From Clostridiales bacterium (GTDB lineage: Bacteria; Bacillota; Clostridia; Christensenellales; Aristaeellaceae), in the NCBI GenBank assembly GCA_015056085.1, contig SVHA01000001.1, positions 186,001 to 250,000 of the forward strand: 64,000 nucleotides of DNA, given 5' to 3'. Of the stretch, positions 22,795 to 32,691 are shown piece by piece (positions within the stretch are counted from its first letter, which is position 1; each line of letters starts with the position of its first letter). The notes below the pieces were generated by a model that was not told where the DNA came from, made no database searches, and saw only the letters and a program-made list of their open reading frames with translations. Made by a program: the position numbers and the translations under genes.

Positions 22795-24045
22795 TTATTC
22801 CAGCGTCAGCGCGCCGGTGTCCACCATGCGCTGAAGCGCCTGACCCAGCGCTATGCGCCCGTGGGCGTAGGTCAGACCGCCCTGCAGATACGCCGTGAAA
22901 GGCTCTCGCATGGGGGCGTCGGCAGACAGTTCCACCGATGCGCCGGAAACGAAAGTGCCTGCAGCCATCACCACGGGATCGTTGTAACCCGGCATGGCCC
23001 AGGGCTCAGGCAGCGCCATGGAATCAATGGGCGAGGCCATCTGAATGCCCTGACAGAAGGCCACAAGACGCTCGGGTGTTTTCATTTGAATGGCCTGAAT
23101 GATGTCGGCACGGGGCTCGGTGGAGGCAGGAGTAGTCACCATGCCCAGGTCTTCAAACACCCTGGCAGCCAGGCAGGCCGTCTTGATGGCCTGCGCCACG
23201 GTATGAGGCGCCATGAACAGACCCTGATAGAAGGGCTGATAACTGGCGGCGTAGGAGCCGACTTCCAGTCCGATGCCGGGCGCCGTGAGGCGATAGGAAA
23301 TGCGGGTAACTGCCTCTTGTGTGCCGACAATATAGCCGCCAGTGGGGGCAATTCCGCCGCCCGGATTCTTGATGAGACTGCCCACACACACATCAGCGCC
23401 GTAATGGGAGGGCTCCTTCTCGCAGACAAACTCTCCGTAGCAGTTGTCCACCATCAGGCGTACGCCGGGATGCTTCCTGTGGAGCATTTCAGCCAGTTCA
23501 GCGAAGTCTTCCGGCATGAGAGAAGGCCGCCAGTCGTAGCCACGGCTGCGCTGAGCGATGACCAGTTTCGTGTTGGGGGTGATGGCACGGTCCACGGCGT
23601 CAATGTCAATGCGTCCATCCTTGAGTTCCACCTGACCGTAGGTAATGCCCATTTCCTTCAAGGAGCCCACAGGGGCCTCCCCTGCGCCCCAGCCAATGAT
23701 GTTTTCCAGCGTGTCATAGGGCATTCCTGTGGCGGAAAGGATGTGATCGCCCGGCAGGGTCAGGCCGAACAGGCACAGGGAAATGGCATGGGTGCCGCTG
23801 GCGATGGAAGGCCGAACGATGGCTGCCTCGGTGCCGAAAAGGTCAGCGAAGATCCTTTCCAGCGTGTCACGGCCCACATCGTCATAGCCATAGCCGGTAG
23901 TCGGGGCAAAATGGCGATACGCCACCTGATGCTCCTGGAATGCCTTCAGGATCCGGCGAGTGCCGGCTTCCTCAATGGCTTCAATGCGGGCAAACTGTTC
24001 TTTCAGGGCTTCCTCTGCCCGGGCAATACGCTGCTCGATGGTCAT
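22795..24045 (-). CDS. Methionine gamma-lyase/aluminium-resistance family PLP protein (YnbB-like)
   Basis: A 416-residue PLP-dependent enzyme of the Cys/Met-metabolism fold. It has TTGYGYDDVGRDTLERIFADLFGTEAAIVRPSIASGTHAI near the N-terminus, the substrate region RSRGYDWRPS, VDNCYGEF (Asp that contacts the pyridine nitrogen) and the Schiff-base Lys in VGSLIKNPGGG, followed by GGYIVG. This matches the family called YnbB or 'aluminium resistance protein', whose true reaction is not established. The gene sits next to miaA and mutL, as in Bacillus where ynbB lies near this region. ATG 24045 overlaps the miaA stop (ATGA) and has AAGAGGAG. Confidence 0.88.
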   Translation of the reverse strand: MTIEQRIARAEEALKEQFARIEAIEEAGTRRILKAFQEHQVAYRHFAPTTGYGYDDVGRDTLERIFADLFGTEAAIVRPSIASGTHAISLCLFGLTLPGDHILSATGMPYDTLENIIGWGAGEAPVGSLKEMGITYGQVELKDGRIDIDAVDRAITPNTKLVIAQRSRGYDWRPSLMPEDFAELAEMLHRKHPGVRLMVDNCYGEFVCEKEPSHYGADVCVGSLIKNPGGGIAPTGGYIVGTQEAVTRISYRLTAPGIGLEVGSYAASYQPFYQGLFMAPHTVAQAIKTACLAARVFEDLGMVTTPASTEPRADIIQAIQMKTPERLVAFCQGIQMASPIDSMALPEPWAMPGYNDPVVMAAGTFVSGASVELSADAPMREPFTAYLQGGLTYAHGRIALGQALQRMVDTGALTLE

Positions 24046-24971
24046 TGTTCTTCTCCTCTTGTCAACCAGTTTTGGATGGTATCGTAAGCGTCCGGCGACA
24101 GGGCGTCCACCCAGCAGACGTCTTCTTCCCGGCGCATCCATGTCAATTGCCGCTTGGCGTAGTGGCGGGTGCCTTTTTTAAGTTCATACACGGCCTTTTC
24201 CAGCGGCCATTCGCCCTTCAAAACAGGCACGATCTCCTTGTACCCCAGTCCCTTCATGGCTTGTGCATCCGCATGAACGCCACTGTCCAGCAACCGCTGC
24301 ACCTCTGTAATCAGCCCTTCATCCAGCATCTGGTCCACCCGGCGCTCAATGCGCTCATACAGAAGCGCCCTGTCCATGGTGAGGCTCACGACCCTGTATT
24401 CAAAGGGCGACTCCTGCTCCAATTGCGGTTGTTTTGAAAAAGGCGTACCTGTCAGGCGGTACACTTCCAGCGCCCGCACGACCCGGCGCACATCATTGAG
24501 GTGCAGCCGAGCAGCGGTGTCGGGGTCGGCCTCTTCCAGCAGGCGGTGGAGGGTTTCTTTGCCGCCCACCTCAACCGCAATGGCTTCCAGTTCCCGGCGC
24601 AGGGAGTCATCCCCTGCCACCTCGCCCATGGCCATGGGGTGGCGCAGCGCCCTGAGATACAGACCTGTGCCGCCCACAAAGATGGGCTGTTTCCCCCGGG
24701 AAAGGATGTCCCGGACACACGCTTCCGCCATTTCCTGATATTTTGCCACAGAAAAGGCTTCGGTGGGGTCAGCCACATTCACCATGTGATGGGGCGCTGC
24801 GGCCAGTTCATCTTGGGTGGGCTTGGCGGTGCCGATATCCATGCCCCGATAAATCTGCATGGAATCCATGCAGATGATTTCGCCCTGATGCTCTCTGGCC
24901 AGGCGAAGGGACAGGGCGGTTTTGCCGCTGGCAGTGGGGCCTGTCAGCACCCAGACAACAGGTTTACTCAT
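24042..24971 (-). CDS. miaA: tRNA dimethylallyltransferase
   Basis: Adds a dimethylallyl group to N6 of A37 in tRNAs reading UNN codons. The 309-residue product has the P-loop LTGPTASGKTALS (residues 8-20), the substrate motif DSMQIYRGMDIGTAKP, PHHMVNVADPTEAFSVAKY, FVGGTGLYLRAL and the C-terminal region with DAQAMKGLGYKEIVP and GTRHYAKRQLTWMR. ATG 24971 is chosen since CAGGAG lies six nt upstream; ATG 24977 abuts it. miaB, whose product acts on the same base later, is in the same minus-strand block. Confidence 0.96.
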   Translation of the reverse strand: MSKPVVWVLTGPTASGKTALSLRLAREHQGEIICMDSMQIYRGMDIGTAKPTQDELAAAPHHMVNVADPTEAFSVAKYQEMAEACVRDILSRGKQPIFVGGTGLYLRALRHPMAMGEVAGDDSLRRELEAIAVEVGGKETLHRLLEEADPDTAARLHLNDVRRVVRALEVYRLTGTPFSKQPQLEQESPFEYRVVSLTMDRALLYERIERRVDQMLDEGLITEVQRLLDSGVHADAQAMKGLGYKEIVPVLKGEWPLEKAVYELKKGTRHYAKRQLTWMRREEDVCWVDALSPDAYDTIQNWLTRGEEQ

Positions 24972-24987
24972 CAACATCTCCTGAAGA

Positions 24988-26943
24988 TCACTGAATACGC
25001 TTGAAGCGCTTGTCCATCTCCGTGTGGCTCAAAGACACCACCAGCGGCCGCCCGTGAGGACAGGTGGGCGTGACCTTCTGATCGATCATCTTCTCCACCA
25101 GTTCACGGATTTCGCTTTCGGAGAGGGAATCGCCGCCCTTGACGGCCTTTTTGCACGCCATCTGCAGGATGGACGCCCGGCGCTTCTCCATGGTGACGGC
25201 ACCCCGTTCCCCTTCCAACTGATCGAGAATCTCCCGCAGGAAGGCTTGCGTCTGGGGCTGACCGAGGATCATGGGAATGGAGCGGATGGAGACTTCCGTA
25301 TCGCCGAAAGGTTCCACCGTCAGGCCGATGCCCTGCAGCAGTTCTGCGTGTTCCTGCAGGAGCTGCTGCTCCCGGCGGGTCACAGAGACGATCATGGGCA
25401 GAAGCAGTTCCTGACCACACTGTTTGGTGTCAAAGGCAGACATCATACGGTCAAACAGCAGCCGCTCATGTACGGCGTGCTGATCGATCATCAGCAGATG
25501 GTCCTCATATTCCACCAGAATGTATGTGTTGAACACCGTGCCGATCAGCCGCATGGGTTTGGGGGCGTCCGGCAGGAAGGAAGGCTGCTCCTCCTGAACA
25601 GGAGCGGCAGTCGCTTCCTGCTTCCTGATTTCAGGCACAGGAGGCTTCACGACAGGTGCTGCCATCGGCTTCGGAACAGGCGCCGGAATGGGCTGCATCG
25701 GCGCAGGACGGGGCGCAGGCGGCGGCACGGTAGCTGCCGAGCGCATATATGTCGCCACCACCGGGGCGCTTTCCTTCAAAACAGCAGGCTGCGGCTTCGC
25801 TTCAGGAATCGGCGCCCGGGTAGAAATCGCACGCTCGACTTCGTCGTGCTGGGAAACAGGCGCAACCACCTTTTTCGTGACAGAAACGGGCGTCACCGGC
25901 GTTTCCGGCGTCAGGAGCATCTGGGCAGGGCGTTCCAGGGCGTCACGGTCCCGCAGGGCGTCCCGCACAATGACTTCAATGGCGGCGTGAAGGGCGGGCT
26001 CGTTCTGAAAGCGCACTTCCAGCTTGTTGGGATGCACGTTCACGTCGACAGATTCATAGGGCATGGTCAGATGCAGCACGCAGGTGGGATATTTGCCAAT
26101 CATCACCCGCTCACGGCAGGCGCTTTCCACCGCCGATGACAGCAGCGCGGATTTCATGTATCTGCCGTTGATGAAGAAGGACTGATGGCCTCGGTTGCCT
26201 CTTCCGCTTTCGCCGATGCCCACAAAGCCTGTGAGCATCACGCCGCTTTCGTGACCTTCCACCTTTCGCATGGTGCGAAGCATTTCGCTGCCGTAAATGG
26301 CAAACACAGCCGATTCCAGCTTGCCGTCACCGGCAGAATGATACAGCACCTTGCCCTGGCTGATGTACCTGAAGGATACATCGGGCCGGGAGAGAATCAG
26401 ACGCATCATCAGGTCAGACACAAGGCCGGCTTCCGTGGCGGGCTTTTTGAGGAATTTGAGGCGCACGGGGGTGTTGAAAAACAGGTCCCGCACGGTGAAA
26501 GTGGTGCCCTGGGGGCAGGCGGTTTCCTCAATGGAGGTGATACGCCCGCCTTCGTTCACGACCTTGACGCCAGTTAAGTCATTCGCCGTGCGGGTGGTGC
26601 AGGTCACCTTCGCCACAGCGGAAATAGAAGCCAGCGCTTCACCTCGGAAACCCAGCGTACGGATACCGAACAGATCCTGGCTCCGGGTGATTTTGCTGGT
26701 GGCATGGCGCTCAAAGGCCAAACGGATATCGCTCTGCCTGATGCCGCTGCCGTTGTCCGTGACACGGAAATAGGAAATACCGCCGTCACGGATTTCCACC
26801 GTCACAGCGCTGGCACCTGCATCCAGGGAGTTTTCCACCAGTTCCTTGATGGCCGCCGCAGGGCGTTCCACCACTTCACCGGCAGCGATTTTTCCGATGA
26901 CCTCATCGGTCAGCAGCTGAATCTTGCGTGCTTCCCCTGCCAC
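24988..26943 (-). CDS. mutL: DNA mismatch repair protein MutL
   Basis: A 651-residue GHKL ATPase and endonuclease. N-terminal motifs: IAAGEVVERPAAAIKELVENSLDAGA, VTDNGSGI and RHATSKI, then GFRGEALASI. After a Pro/Ala/Val-rich linker (about residues 345-440), the C-terminal domain has LLMIDQHAVHERLLFD with the DQHAxxER endonuclease metal motif, ACKKAVKGG and CPHGRPLV, so it is an endonuclease-type MutL as in bacteria without MutH. The start is GTG 26943 with GGAAGGA upstream; the next in-frame ATG is far inside. It follows mutS. Confidence 0.97.
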   Translation of the reverse strand: MAGEARKIQLLTDEVIGKIAAGEVVERPAAAIKELVENSLDAGASAVTVEIRDGGISYFRVTDNGSGIRQSDIRLAFERHATSKITRSQDLFGIRTLGFRGEALASISAVAKVTCTTRTANDLTGVKVVNEGGRITSIEETACPQGTTFTVRDLFFNTPVRLKFLKKPATEAGLVSDLMMRLILSRPDVSFRYISQGKVLYHSAGDGKLESAVFAIYGSEMLRTMRKVEGHESGVMLTGFVGIGESGRGNRGHQSFFINGRYMKSALLSSAVESACRERVMIGKYPTCVLHLTMPYESVDVNVHPNKLEVRFQNEPALHAAIEVIVRDALRDRDALERPAQMLLTPETPVTPVSVTKKVVAPVSQHDEVERAISTRAPIPEAKPQPAVLKESAPVVATYMRSAATVPPPAPRPAPMQPIPAPVPKPMAAPVVKPPVPEIRKQEATAAPVQEEQPSFLPDAPKPMRLIGTVFNTYILVEYEDHLLMIDQHAVHERLLFDRMMSAFDTKQCGQELLLPMIVSVTRREQQLLQEHAELLQGIGLTVEPFGDTEVSIRSIPMILGQPQTQAFLREILDQLEGERGAVTMEKRRASILQMACKKAVKGGDSLSESEIRELVEKMIDQKVTPTCPHGRPLVVSLSHTEMDKRFKRIQ

Positions 26944-27015
26944 TTTCGTTCCGTCCTTCCTGTGTTTGTTAAATCATTTAAGACATTGGTCGGTTTTTGC
27001 AGACTTCGGTCTGTT

Positions 27016-29622
27016 TCAGAGTTTTCTTGCCTTTTCCCTGAGGAGGAACAGCTTGTTGATGGCGTCCATGGGTGTCAGCGCCATGATGTCGATGGACTGC
27101 AGTTCATGGATAATCTCCGTGCGCTCATAATCAAAGAGATTCACCTGTTCATCGGGGCGCTTCTGATCGCCTTCCAGAATGTTCTGGCCGATGCCCTTCT
27201 GGTTGATGTCGCTCACTTCCAGACGGGCCTGAATTTCATGGGCACGCACCAGCACTTCCTTGGGTACACCTGCCAGCCGGGCCACGTGTACGCCGAAACT
27301 CTTGTCAGCGCCGCCCCGCTCAATCTTGCGCAGGAAGATAACGTCCTCGCCGTGCTCCTTGACGGAGATGCAGTAGTTCTCCACGCCCTCCACATGGCCT
27401 TCCAGTTCAGAAAGTTCATGATAATGGGTTGCAAAGAGGGTCTTTGCGCCGGACTTATTCTTGTCACAGAGGTATTCCACCACCGCCCAGGCGATGGCCA
27501 GGCCGTCAAAGGTGGAAGTACCTCTGCCGATTTCGTCCAGAATCACCAGCGAGTTCTTCGTGGCGTTGTGGAGGATATACGCCGTCTCGGACATTTCCAC
27601 CATGAAGGTGGACTGGCCGCTGGCAAGGTCATCGCTGGCGCCCACACGGGTGAAAATGCGGTCCACAATGGGAATGCGGGCCTCTCTGGCGGGAACGAAG
27701 GAGCCGATGTGCGCCATCAGGGTGATCAGCGCCACCTGACGCATATAGGTGCTCTTACCCGCCATGTTGGGGCCGGTGATGATGCACATCCGGCTTTCCT
27801 CACCGGACATATGGGTGTCATTGGGCACAAAGACGCCGTCGTCCATGGTCTGTTCCACCACGGGGTGGCGGCCATCAACGATGTCCATCACGCCGTCCTG
27901 CGCCATTTCAGGCCGGACGTAGTGATTCGCCACAGCCACCTTTGCAAGGGACAAAAGGGCGTCCAGCGTTTTGAGAGCCATCGCCGTGCGCTGAATCCGC
28001 TCGATGTGGGCAGCAATGTACTCCCTGATTTCCGTGAACAGTTGCAGTTCCAGCCGCACGGACTGTTCCTGGGCGCCCACGATCTTCTGCTCGATCTCCT
28101 TGAGTTCGGGCGTCATGTAGCGCTCGCAGTTAGCCAGCGTCTGCTTGCGGATGTAGTGTTCCGGCACCATGTCATAGAAGGACTTGGTAACCTCGATGTA
28201 GTAGCCGAATACACGGTTATACTGCACCCGCAGGTTGCGGATGCCCGTGTTCTCCCGTTCCCGCTGCTCCAGCTCCAAAATCCACTGCTTGCCGCCGGCA
28301 GAAGCCGCCCGGTATTCATCCAGCATGGGAGAATAGCCATCCCGGATGATGCCGCCCTCGGTGATGACGATGGGCGCTTCGGGGTGAATGGCACGACGGA
28401 GCAGGTCAGTCAGTTCCTCCAACGGGTCAAGGGATTCAACAATCTCCCTGACGGCTGTGGATTGCCCGCCGGAAAGCAGTTCCCGGATGGCTGGCACCTG
28501 CCCCAGCGAGTTGCACAGGGCCAGGCAATCACGGGCATTAAGGGACTTGTACGCCACCTTGCTCAGCAGGCGCTCCACGTCATAGACGTTTTGCAGATTT
28601 TCGCTCAGCGTCATGGTCAGCACGTGCTGACCGGCAAATTCTTCCACCGCATCAAGGCGGTAGTTGATTTTGTCCAGATTGTTGAGAGGCTGCTCAATCC
28701 AGGAGCGCAGCAGTCGTCCGCCCATAGCAGTGGACGTCTTGTCCAGCAGCCACAGAAGCGACCCCTTACGGTTGCGGCTCCTGATGGATTCCGTCAGTTC
28801 CAGATTGCGCCTTGTATTTCTGTCCAGCAGCATGGTGTCCTGGCTCTGATAGATTCGCAGGGAGGTGATGTGTTCCAGGGCATTCTTCTGGGTGTCGGAG
28901 AGATAACGCATGAGCGCACCGGCAGCGCAGGCGCCGGACTTGTATTCCTCGTGCAGGCCCAGAGAAGCCAGGTCATTGATGGCAAAGTGCCGTTTGAGAG
29001 CGTCACTGGCATTCTGGAACTGATACCACACGCCGGGCTGTTCCGAGGTGGTCAGGTCTTCCCGGCGCAGGCAGCCCCGCAGGCGCACCAGATCATTGGT
29101 GATGATTTCCATGGGGGAAATGCGGGCGATTTCATCCCGGAGGGTTTCTTCCGCCCGGCCAATTTCATGCACGTAGAATTCGCCCGTGGACACATCCACA
29201 AAGCTCAGACCCGCCTTGTCGCCCATGAAGCACACAGACAGGAGATAGTTGTTCTCCCGCTCGTCCAGCATGGCAGGATCGTTGACGGTGCCGGGGGTGA
29301 TGATGCGGATGACGTCCCGCTCCACCAGGCCCTTGGCCAGCGCCGGATCCTCCATCTGTTCGCAGATGGCCACCTTGTAGCCCTTGCCCACCAGCTTTTC
29401 CACATAGGTATTGACGGCATGATGAGGCACGCCGCACATGGGCGCACGCTCAGGCATACCACAGTCACGCCCGGTGAGGGTCAATTCCAGTTCCCGGGAC
29501 GCTAATTTGGCGTCGTCAAAGAACATTTCGTAGAAATCACCCAGGCGGAATAAGAGAATACAGTCCTGATGCTTTGCCTTCAGATTCAGGTACTGCTGCA
29601 TCATTGCCGTCAAGCCAGCCAT
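27016..29622 (-). CDS. mutS: DNA mismatch repair protein MutS
   Basis: Recognises mismatches and small loops. The 868-residue product has the N-terminal mismatch-binding motif DFYEMFFDDA (Phe-x-Glu), the connector, lever and clamp domains, Walker A TGPNMAGKSTYMRQ, the signature VDRIFTRVGASDDLASGQSTFMVEM, Walker B LVILDEIGRGTSTFDG and the His-containing THYHELSELE, ending in a short tail (AINKLFLLREKARKL). Full length for MutS1. ATG 29622 has CAGGAGG upstream. The mutS-mutL order with ricA and miaB upstream matches Bacillus. Confidence 0.98.
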   Translation of the reverse strand: MAGLTAMMQQYLNLKAKHQDCILLFRLGDFYEMFFDDAKLASRELELTLTGRDCGMPERAPMCGVPHHAVNTYVEKLVGKGYKVAICEQMEDPALAKGLVERDVIRIITPGTVNDPAMLDERENNYLLSVCFMGDKAGLSFVDVSTGEFYVHEIGRAEETLRDEIARISPMEIITNDLVRLRGCLRREDLTTSEQPGVWYQFQNASDALKRHFAINDLASLGLHEEYKSGACAAGALMRYLSDTQKNALEHITSLRIYQSQDTMLLDRNTRRNLELTESIRSRNRKGSLLWLLDKTSTAMGGRLLRSWIEQPLNNLDKINYRLDAVEEFAGQHVLTMTLSENLQNVYDVERLLSKVAYKSLNARDCLALCNSLGQVPAIRELLSGGQSTAVREIVESLDPLEELTDLLRRAIHPEAPIVITEGGIIRDGYSPMLDEYRAASAGGKQWILELEQRERENTGIRNLRVQYNRVFGYYIEVTKSFYDMVPEHYIRKQTLANCERYMTPELKEIEQKIVGAQEQSVRLELQLFTEIREYIAAHIERIQRTAMALKTLDALLSLAKVAVANHYVRPEMAQDGVMDIVDGRHPVVEQTMDDGVFVPNDTHMSGEESRMCIITGPNMAGKSTYMRQVALITLMAHIGSFVPAREARIPIVDRIFTRVGASDDLASGQSTFMVEMSETAYILHNATKNSLVILDEIGRGTSTFDGLAIAWAVVEYLCDKNKSGAKTLFATHYHELSELEGHVEGVENYCISVKEHGEDVIFLRKIERGGADKSFGVHVARLAGVPKEVLVRAHEIQARLEVSDINQKGIGQNILEGDQKRPDEQVNLFDYERTEIIHELQSIDIMALTPMDAINKLFLLREKARKL

Positions 29623-29669
29623 GAAAGGGCCTCCTGTTCAGGTAAATCGAGATCTTTTGCAGGGAAAAA

Positions 29670-30083
29670 TCAATGGCAGCCGCCGCAAGAGGAGCAGGAG
29701 CCGCAGGAGCCGCAATCACCGCTGCAGCCTTCTTCTTCATCCGTTTCGCCGGTGATGACCAGACGAAGGATGCGGTTGACGTTTTCCATCATGGTGGAAA
29801 ACTCCTTCCGGGACTGCTGCAGTTCCTTCACCAGAGCGCACTCGTTCATGGCCTTTTCCGCTTCTTCCATGGCCTTGCCGGCCTTGGCGAGCGCGTCATG
29901 ATCGAGATTGTTGGAAGCCAGAATGTTTTCCACGGCGCTTCGCTTTTCCATGAAGGCAGCGATGGCACGGGTGGCCTCTTCGTCAGAGTTCAGGCGGATT
30001 TCGGCGGCCTTCATCCGCTGGCAGGTTTCGCTGTTCAGGATGGCTTCTGCCAGTTCCTGGGCTTTGTTCATCACATTGTGCAT
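29670..30083 (-). CDS. YlbF/YmcA-family protein with Cys-rich tail (RicA-like)
   Basis: A 137-residue helical protein of the Com_YlbF family. Residues 5-110 form the family's helical bundle (AQELAEAILNSE, RKEFSTMMENVNRIL). The last 18 residues hold six Cys (120, 124, 127, 130, 133, 136) in CxxxCxxCxxCxxCxxC spacing with a final His. In Bacillus subtilis ymcA/ricA lies between miaB and mutS, exactly as here, and the RicA-RicF-RicT complex binds Fe-S clusters and assists RNase Y. So RicA is the likely identity, with the tail as a probable metal or Fe-S ligand set. ATG 30083 has GGAAGG upstream. Confidence 0.82.
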   Translation of the reverse strand: MHNVMNKAQELAEAILNSETCQRMKAAEIRLNSDEEATRAIAAFMEKRSAVENILASNNLDHDALAKAGKAMEEAEKAMNECALVKELQQSRKEFSTMMENVNRILRLVITGETDEEEGCSGDCGSCGSCSSCGGCH

Positions 30084-30099
30084 ATTGAATACCTTCCTT

Positions 30100-31518
30100 T
30101 CAATCGTTGAGAATCATTGATAGCCGTTCCGCCTGAAGAGTGTTGTTCTTCATGGCGGTAATCCGGACACGGACGATTTGTCCGATGTCGTCATAATTGC
30201 CGGGGAACGTTACGGAAATACCGTGGCGGCCCTTGCCGGATACTTCCTGCTCGCTGCGGCGGGACAGGCCCTCCACCAGCACTTCTTCCTCCATGCCGAG
30301 GAAGCGTTCCATCGCCTTGCGCTGACCGGCTTCCTGGGCGGCAATCAGACGCTGAATGCGATCCGTCGCCACGCTTTCCGGCACCTGAGCGTCCATTTCG
30401 GCGGCCCTGGTGCCCTTGCGGGGGGAATAGATGAAGGTGAAAGCGGAGTCATACCCTACCTGCTCCACCAGCGACAGCGTATCCAGGAACTGTTCCTCCG
30501 TTTCGCCAGGGAAACCCACGATGATGTCCGTAGTCAGGCCGATGCCGGGCACAGCCTCCCGGAGTTTGCGCACCTTGTCAAGGTACTGCGCTGAGGTGTA
30601 GCGGCGGTTCATCACCCGGAGGATTTCATCGTTGCCGGACTGCACCGGCAGATGGAACTGCGGCAGGATGTGACGGCTCTCGCCCATCACTTGAATCAGT
30701 TCGTCGGAAAGATCCTTGGGGTGGCTGGTCATGAAGCGGATGCGCTCGATGCCAATATCGTCCAGTTTCCTGAGCAATTCAGCAAAGGTGACATTGCCAT
30801 CAAGGCCCTTGCCGTAGCTGTTGACGTTCTGTCCCAGCAGCATGATTTCCTTCACGCCGCTTTCCTTGAGCTGTCTGGCCTCAGCCAGAATGTCCTCCAT
30901 GGCGCGGGAGCGTTCCCGACCCCGGACATAGGGCACGATGCAGTAGGAGCAGAAGTTATCGCAGCCGTACATGATGGTGATGTAGGCCGCATCGTTTCGC
31001 AAGCGCTTCACCGGCAGATTTTCTGCGATGGTGTCTTCGTCTTCCACCTGCACCACAGGTGCAGCGCTGTTGAGCGTCCGCAGCAGCAGTTCCGGCAGGC
31101 GGTACAGGTTGCAGGTGCCGAAGGCCAGGTCGATAAACTTATACTGCTTCAGGATTTTCTCGGCCATGCCGGGCTGCTGAATCATGCAGCCGCATACGGC
31201 GATGATCAGATTCGGGCGCTGCTTTCTGACTTCCTTGAGCCAGGTGACATTGCCCAACGCCCGGCGCTCGGCGTTATCCCGCACGCAGCAGGTATTGAAG
31301 ATCACAAAGTCGGCGTGCTCCCGGTCGGTGGCTTCCGTCATGCCGCACTGACGCAGCATACCCGCCAGAATCTCGCTGTCATGGGCGTTCATCTGGCAGC
31401 CGTAAGTGACCACAAAGTAGGTTTCCGGTTTCTGGGGCAGGCTGCGGATTTCCAAGGCGAATTCCTTCTGCTGCTCCAGCATCTCCGGGGTGATATGCAC
31501 AGGCTTTCTTTCAGCCAT
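30100..31518 (-). CDS. miaB: tRNA-2-methylthio-N6-dimethylallyladenosine synthase
   Basis: Radical-SAM methylthiotransferase that adds the 2-methylthio group to i6A37. The 472-residue product has the N-terminal UPF0004 domain with three cluster Cys (TYGCQMNAHDSE, NTCCVRDNAE, VCGCMIQQ), the radical-SAM motif CDNFCSYCIVP (CxxxCxxC), and the C-terminal TRAM domain (EVLVEGLSRR). ATG 31518 has GGAGGAC and overlaps the end of the RNase E/G gene by 8 bp. Adjacent ricA and mutS complete the Bacillus-like order. Confidence 0.96.
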   Translation of the reverse strand: MAERKPVHITPEMLEQQKEFALEIRSLPQKPETYFVVTYGCQMNAHDSEILAGMLRQCGMTEATDREHADFVIFNTCCVRDNAERRALGNVTWLKEVRKQRPNLIIAVCGCMIQQPGMAEKILKQYKFIDLAFGTCNLYRLPELLLRTLNSAAPVVQVEDEDTIAENLPVKRLRNDAAYITIMYGCDNFCSYCIVPYVRGRERSRAMEDILAEARQLKESGVKEIMLLGQNVNSYGKGLDGNVTFAELLRKLDDIGIERIRFMTSHPKDLSDELIQVMGESRHILPQFHLPVQSGNDEILRVMNRRYTSAQYLDKVRKLREAVPGIGLTTDIIVGFPGETEEQFLDTLSLVEQVGYDSAFTFIYSPRKGTRAAEMDAQVPESVATDRIQRLIAAQEAGQRKAMERFLGMEEEVLVEGLSRRSEQEVSGKGRHGISVTFPGNYDDIGQIVRVRITAMKNNTLQAERLSMILND

Positions 31519-32686
31519 GAATGTCCTCCTTGATTCTGCCGTCGCCCTTGCAGGCGGGGCAAGGCTGCGTCCATTCGTCCCGAAGGGGCCGCCTTGAACG
31601 CTTCCGGGTCATTTCCACCAGACCCAGCGAGGTGAAACCATGAATAACCGTCTTCACCCGGTCGTGGGAGAAGGCTTCCTGCAGGGCTTCCAGCACCTGC
31701 TGACGGCTGGATTCTTCCTCCATGTCGATCATGTCGATAAGGATGATGCCGCTGATGTTACGCAGGCGCACCTGCCGGGCGATTTCACCGCAAGCTTCCA
31801 GATTGAGCTTGATGATGGTTTCTTCCAGCTGGCGCTTGCCGGTGAATTTGGCGGTGTTGACGTCAATCACCGTCATCGCCTCGCAGGGATCGATCACCAA
31901 GTTTCCGCCGGATTTGAGCCACACACGGCGAGCAAGCACCTTATCCCGCTGGGTTTCCCAGCCCATCAGCGCCATCACATCTGGCGGGGAAACCACCGTC
32001 TCGCAGACGGAGGAAAGGGTTTTGGCCAGTTCCGGGTCATCGGTGTGAATGCGGTGAATGCCCCGGGGACGATAATCATCAAGAAGGGCGTCCAGTACGC
32101 TGCGGGGCGCATACACCATGCTGGGCGCATGAGCCACCGGCGCTTTGCGAGCGATCTCCTCCCACACGGCGAGCAGTTCGTCGATTTCACTGCGAATGGA
32201 TTCTTCGGGCGCATCCACGGACGAGGTGCGCATCACCACGCCGCAACGGCCGTCAGCGGCTTCCATAGCGAGGGAACGCAGGCGTTCCCGGTCTTCTGCA
32301 TCGGTAATGCGGGCAGAGACACCCACGGCCCGGTTGAGGGGCATCACCAGCACGTATTCGCCGCAAAGGGAAATATCCCGGGAGAGAAACGCGCCCTTCT
32401 CCCCTGCCGCTTCCCGCTTCACCTGCACCAGAACGTGCATTCCGGCCTGAAGTTTCTCGCCGGAGTGTAGATTCTTTTCTTCCAGAGGCAGAAAGCCGTT
32501 TTTTTCCTGGCCGATGTCCACAAAGGCAGCCTTCATACCGGGAACGACCCGTTCCACCTTGCCCAGATAGACGCCTTCTGCGGAAGCAGACGCTTCATCC
32601 GTCAGATATTCCACCAGTTTGCCGTCTTCCACCACGGCGATTTCCCGGCGGGGTTGTCCAGCAATGTAGATTTCTCTCATGTTCAT
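31511..32686 (-). CDS. rng: Ribonuclease E/G family protein
   Basis: Endoribonuclease of the RNase E/G family, which acts in rRNA maturation and mRNA turnover. The 391-residue product has an S1-like domain (YLGKVERVVPGMKAAFVDIGQEKNGFL), the 5'-sensor region, the catalytic metal-binding segment MTVIDVNTAKF with Asp and Asn, IILIDMIDMEEE with the second Asp, and the zinc-link CPACKGDG (CPxCxG) at the C-terminus. Length fits the short RNase G type. ATG 32686 is taken as start (ATG 32680 is equally possible); it lies 6 nt after the preceding stop, in a coupled operon with no strong RBS. Confidence 0.92.
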   Translation of the reverse strand: MNMREIYIAGQPRREIAVVEDGKLVEYLTDEASASAEGVYLGKVERVVPGMKAAFVDIGQEKNGFLPLEEKNLHSGEKLQAGMHVLVQVKREAAGEKGAFLSRDISLCGEYVLVMPLNRAVGVSARITDAEDRERLRSLAMEAADGRCGVVMRTSSVDAPEESIRSEIDELLAVWEEIARKAPVAHAPSMVYAPRSVLDALLDDYRPRGIHRIHTDDPELAKTLSSVCETVVSPPDVMALMGWETQRDKVLARRVWLKSGGNLVIDPCEAMTVIDVNTAKFTGKRQLEETIIKLNLEACGEIARQVRLRNISGIILIDMIDMEEESSRQQVLEALQEAFSHDRVKTVIHGFTSLGLVEMTRKRSRRPLRDEWTQPCPACKGDGRIKEDIHG

Positions 32687-32691
32687 CACGA

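Noticed and set aside
26704..29505. 933-codon plus-strand frame opposite mutS
   Set aside because: Shadow of mutS; same antisense-frame effect, no RBS and no recognisable protein features.
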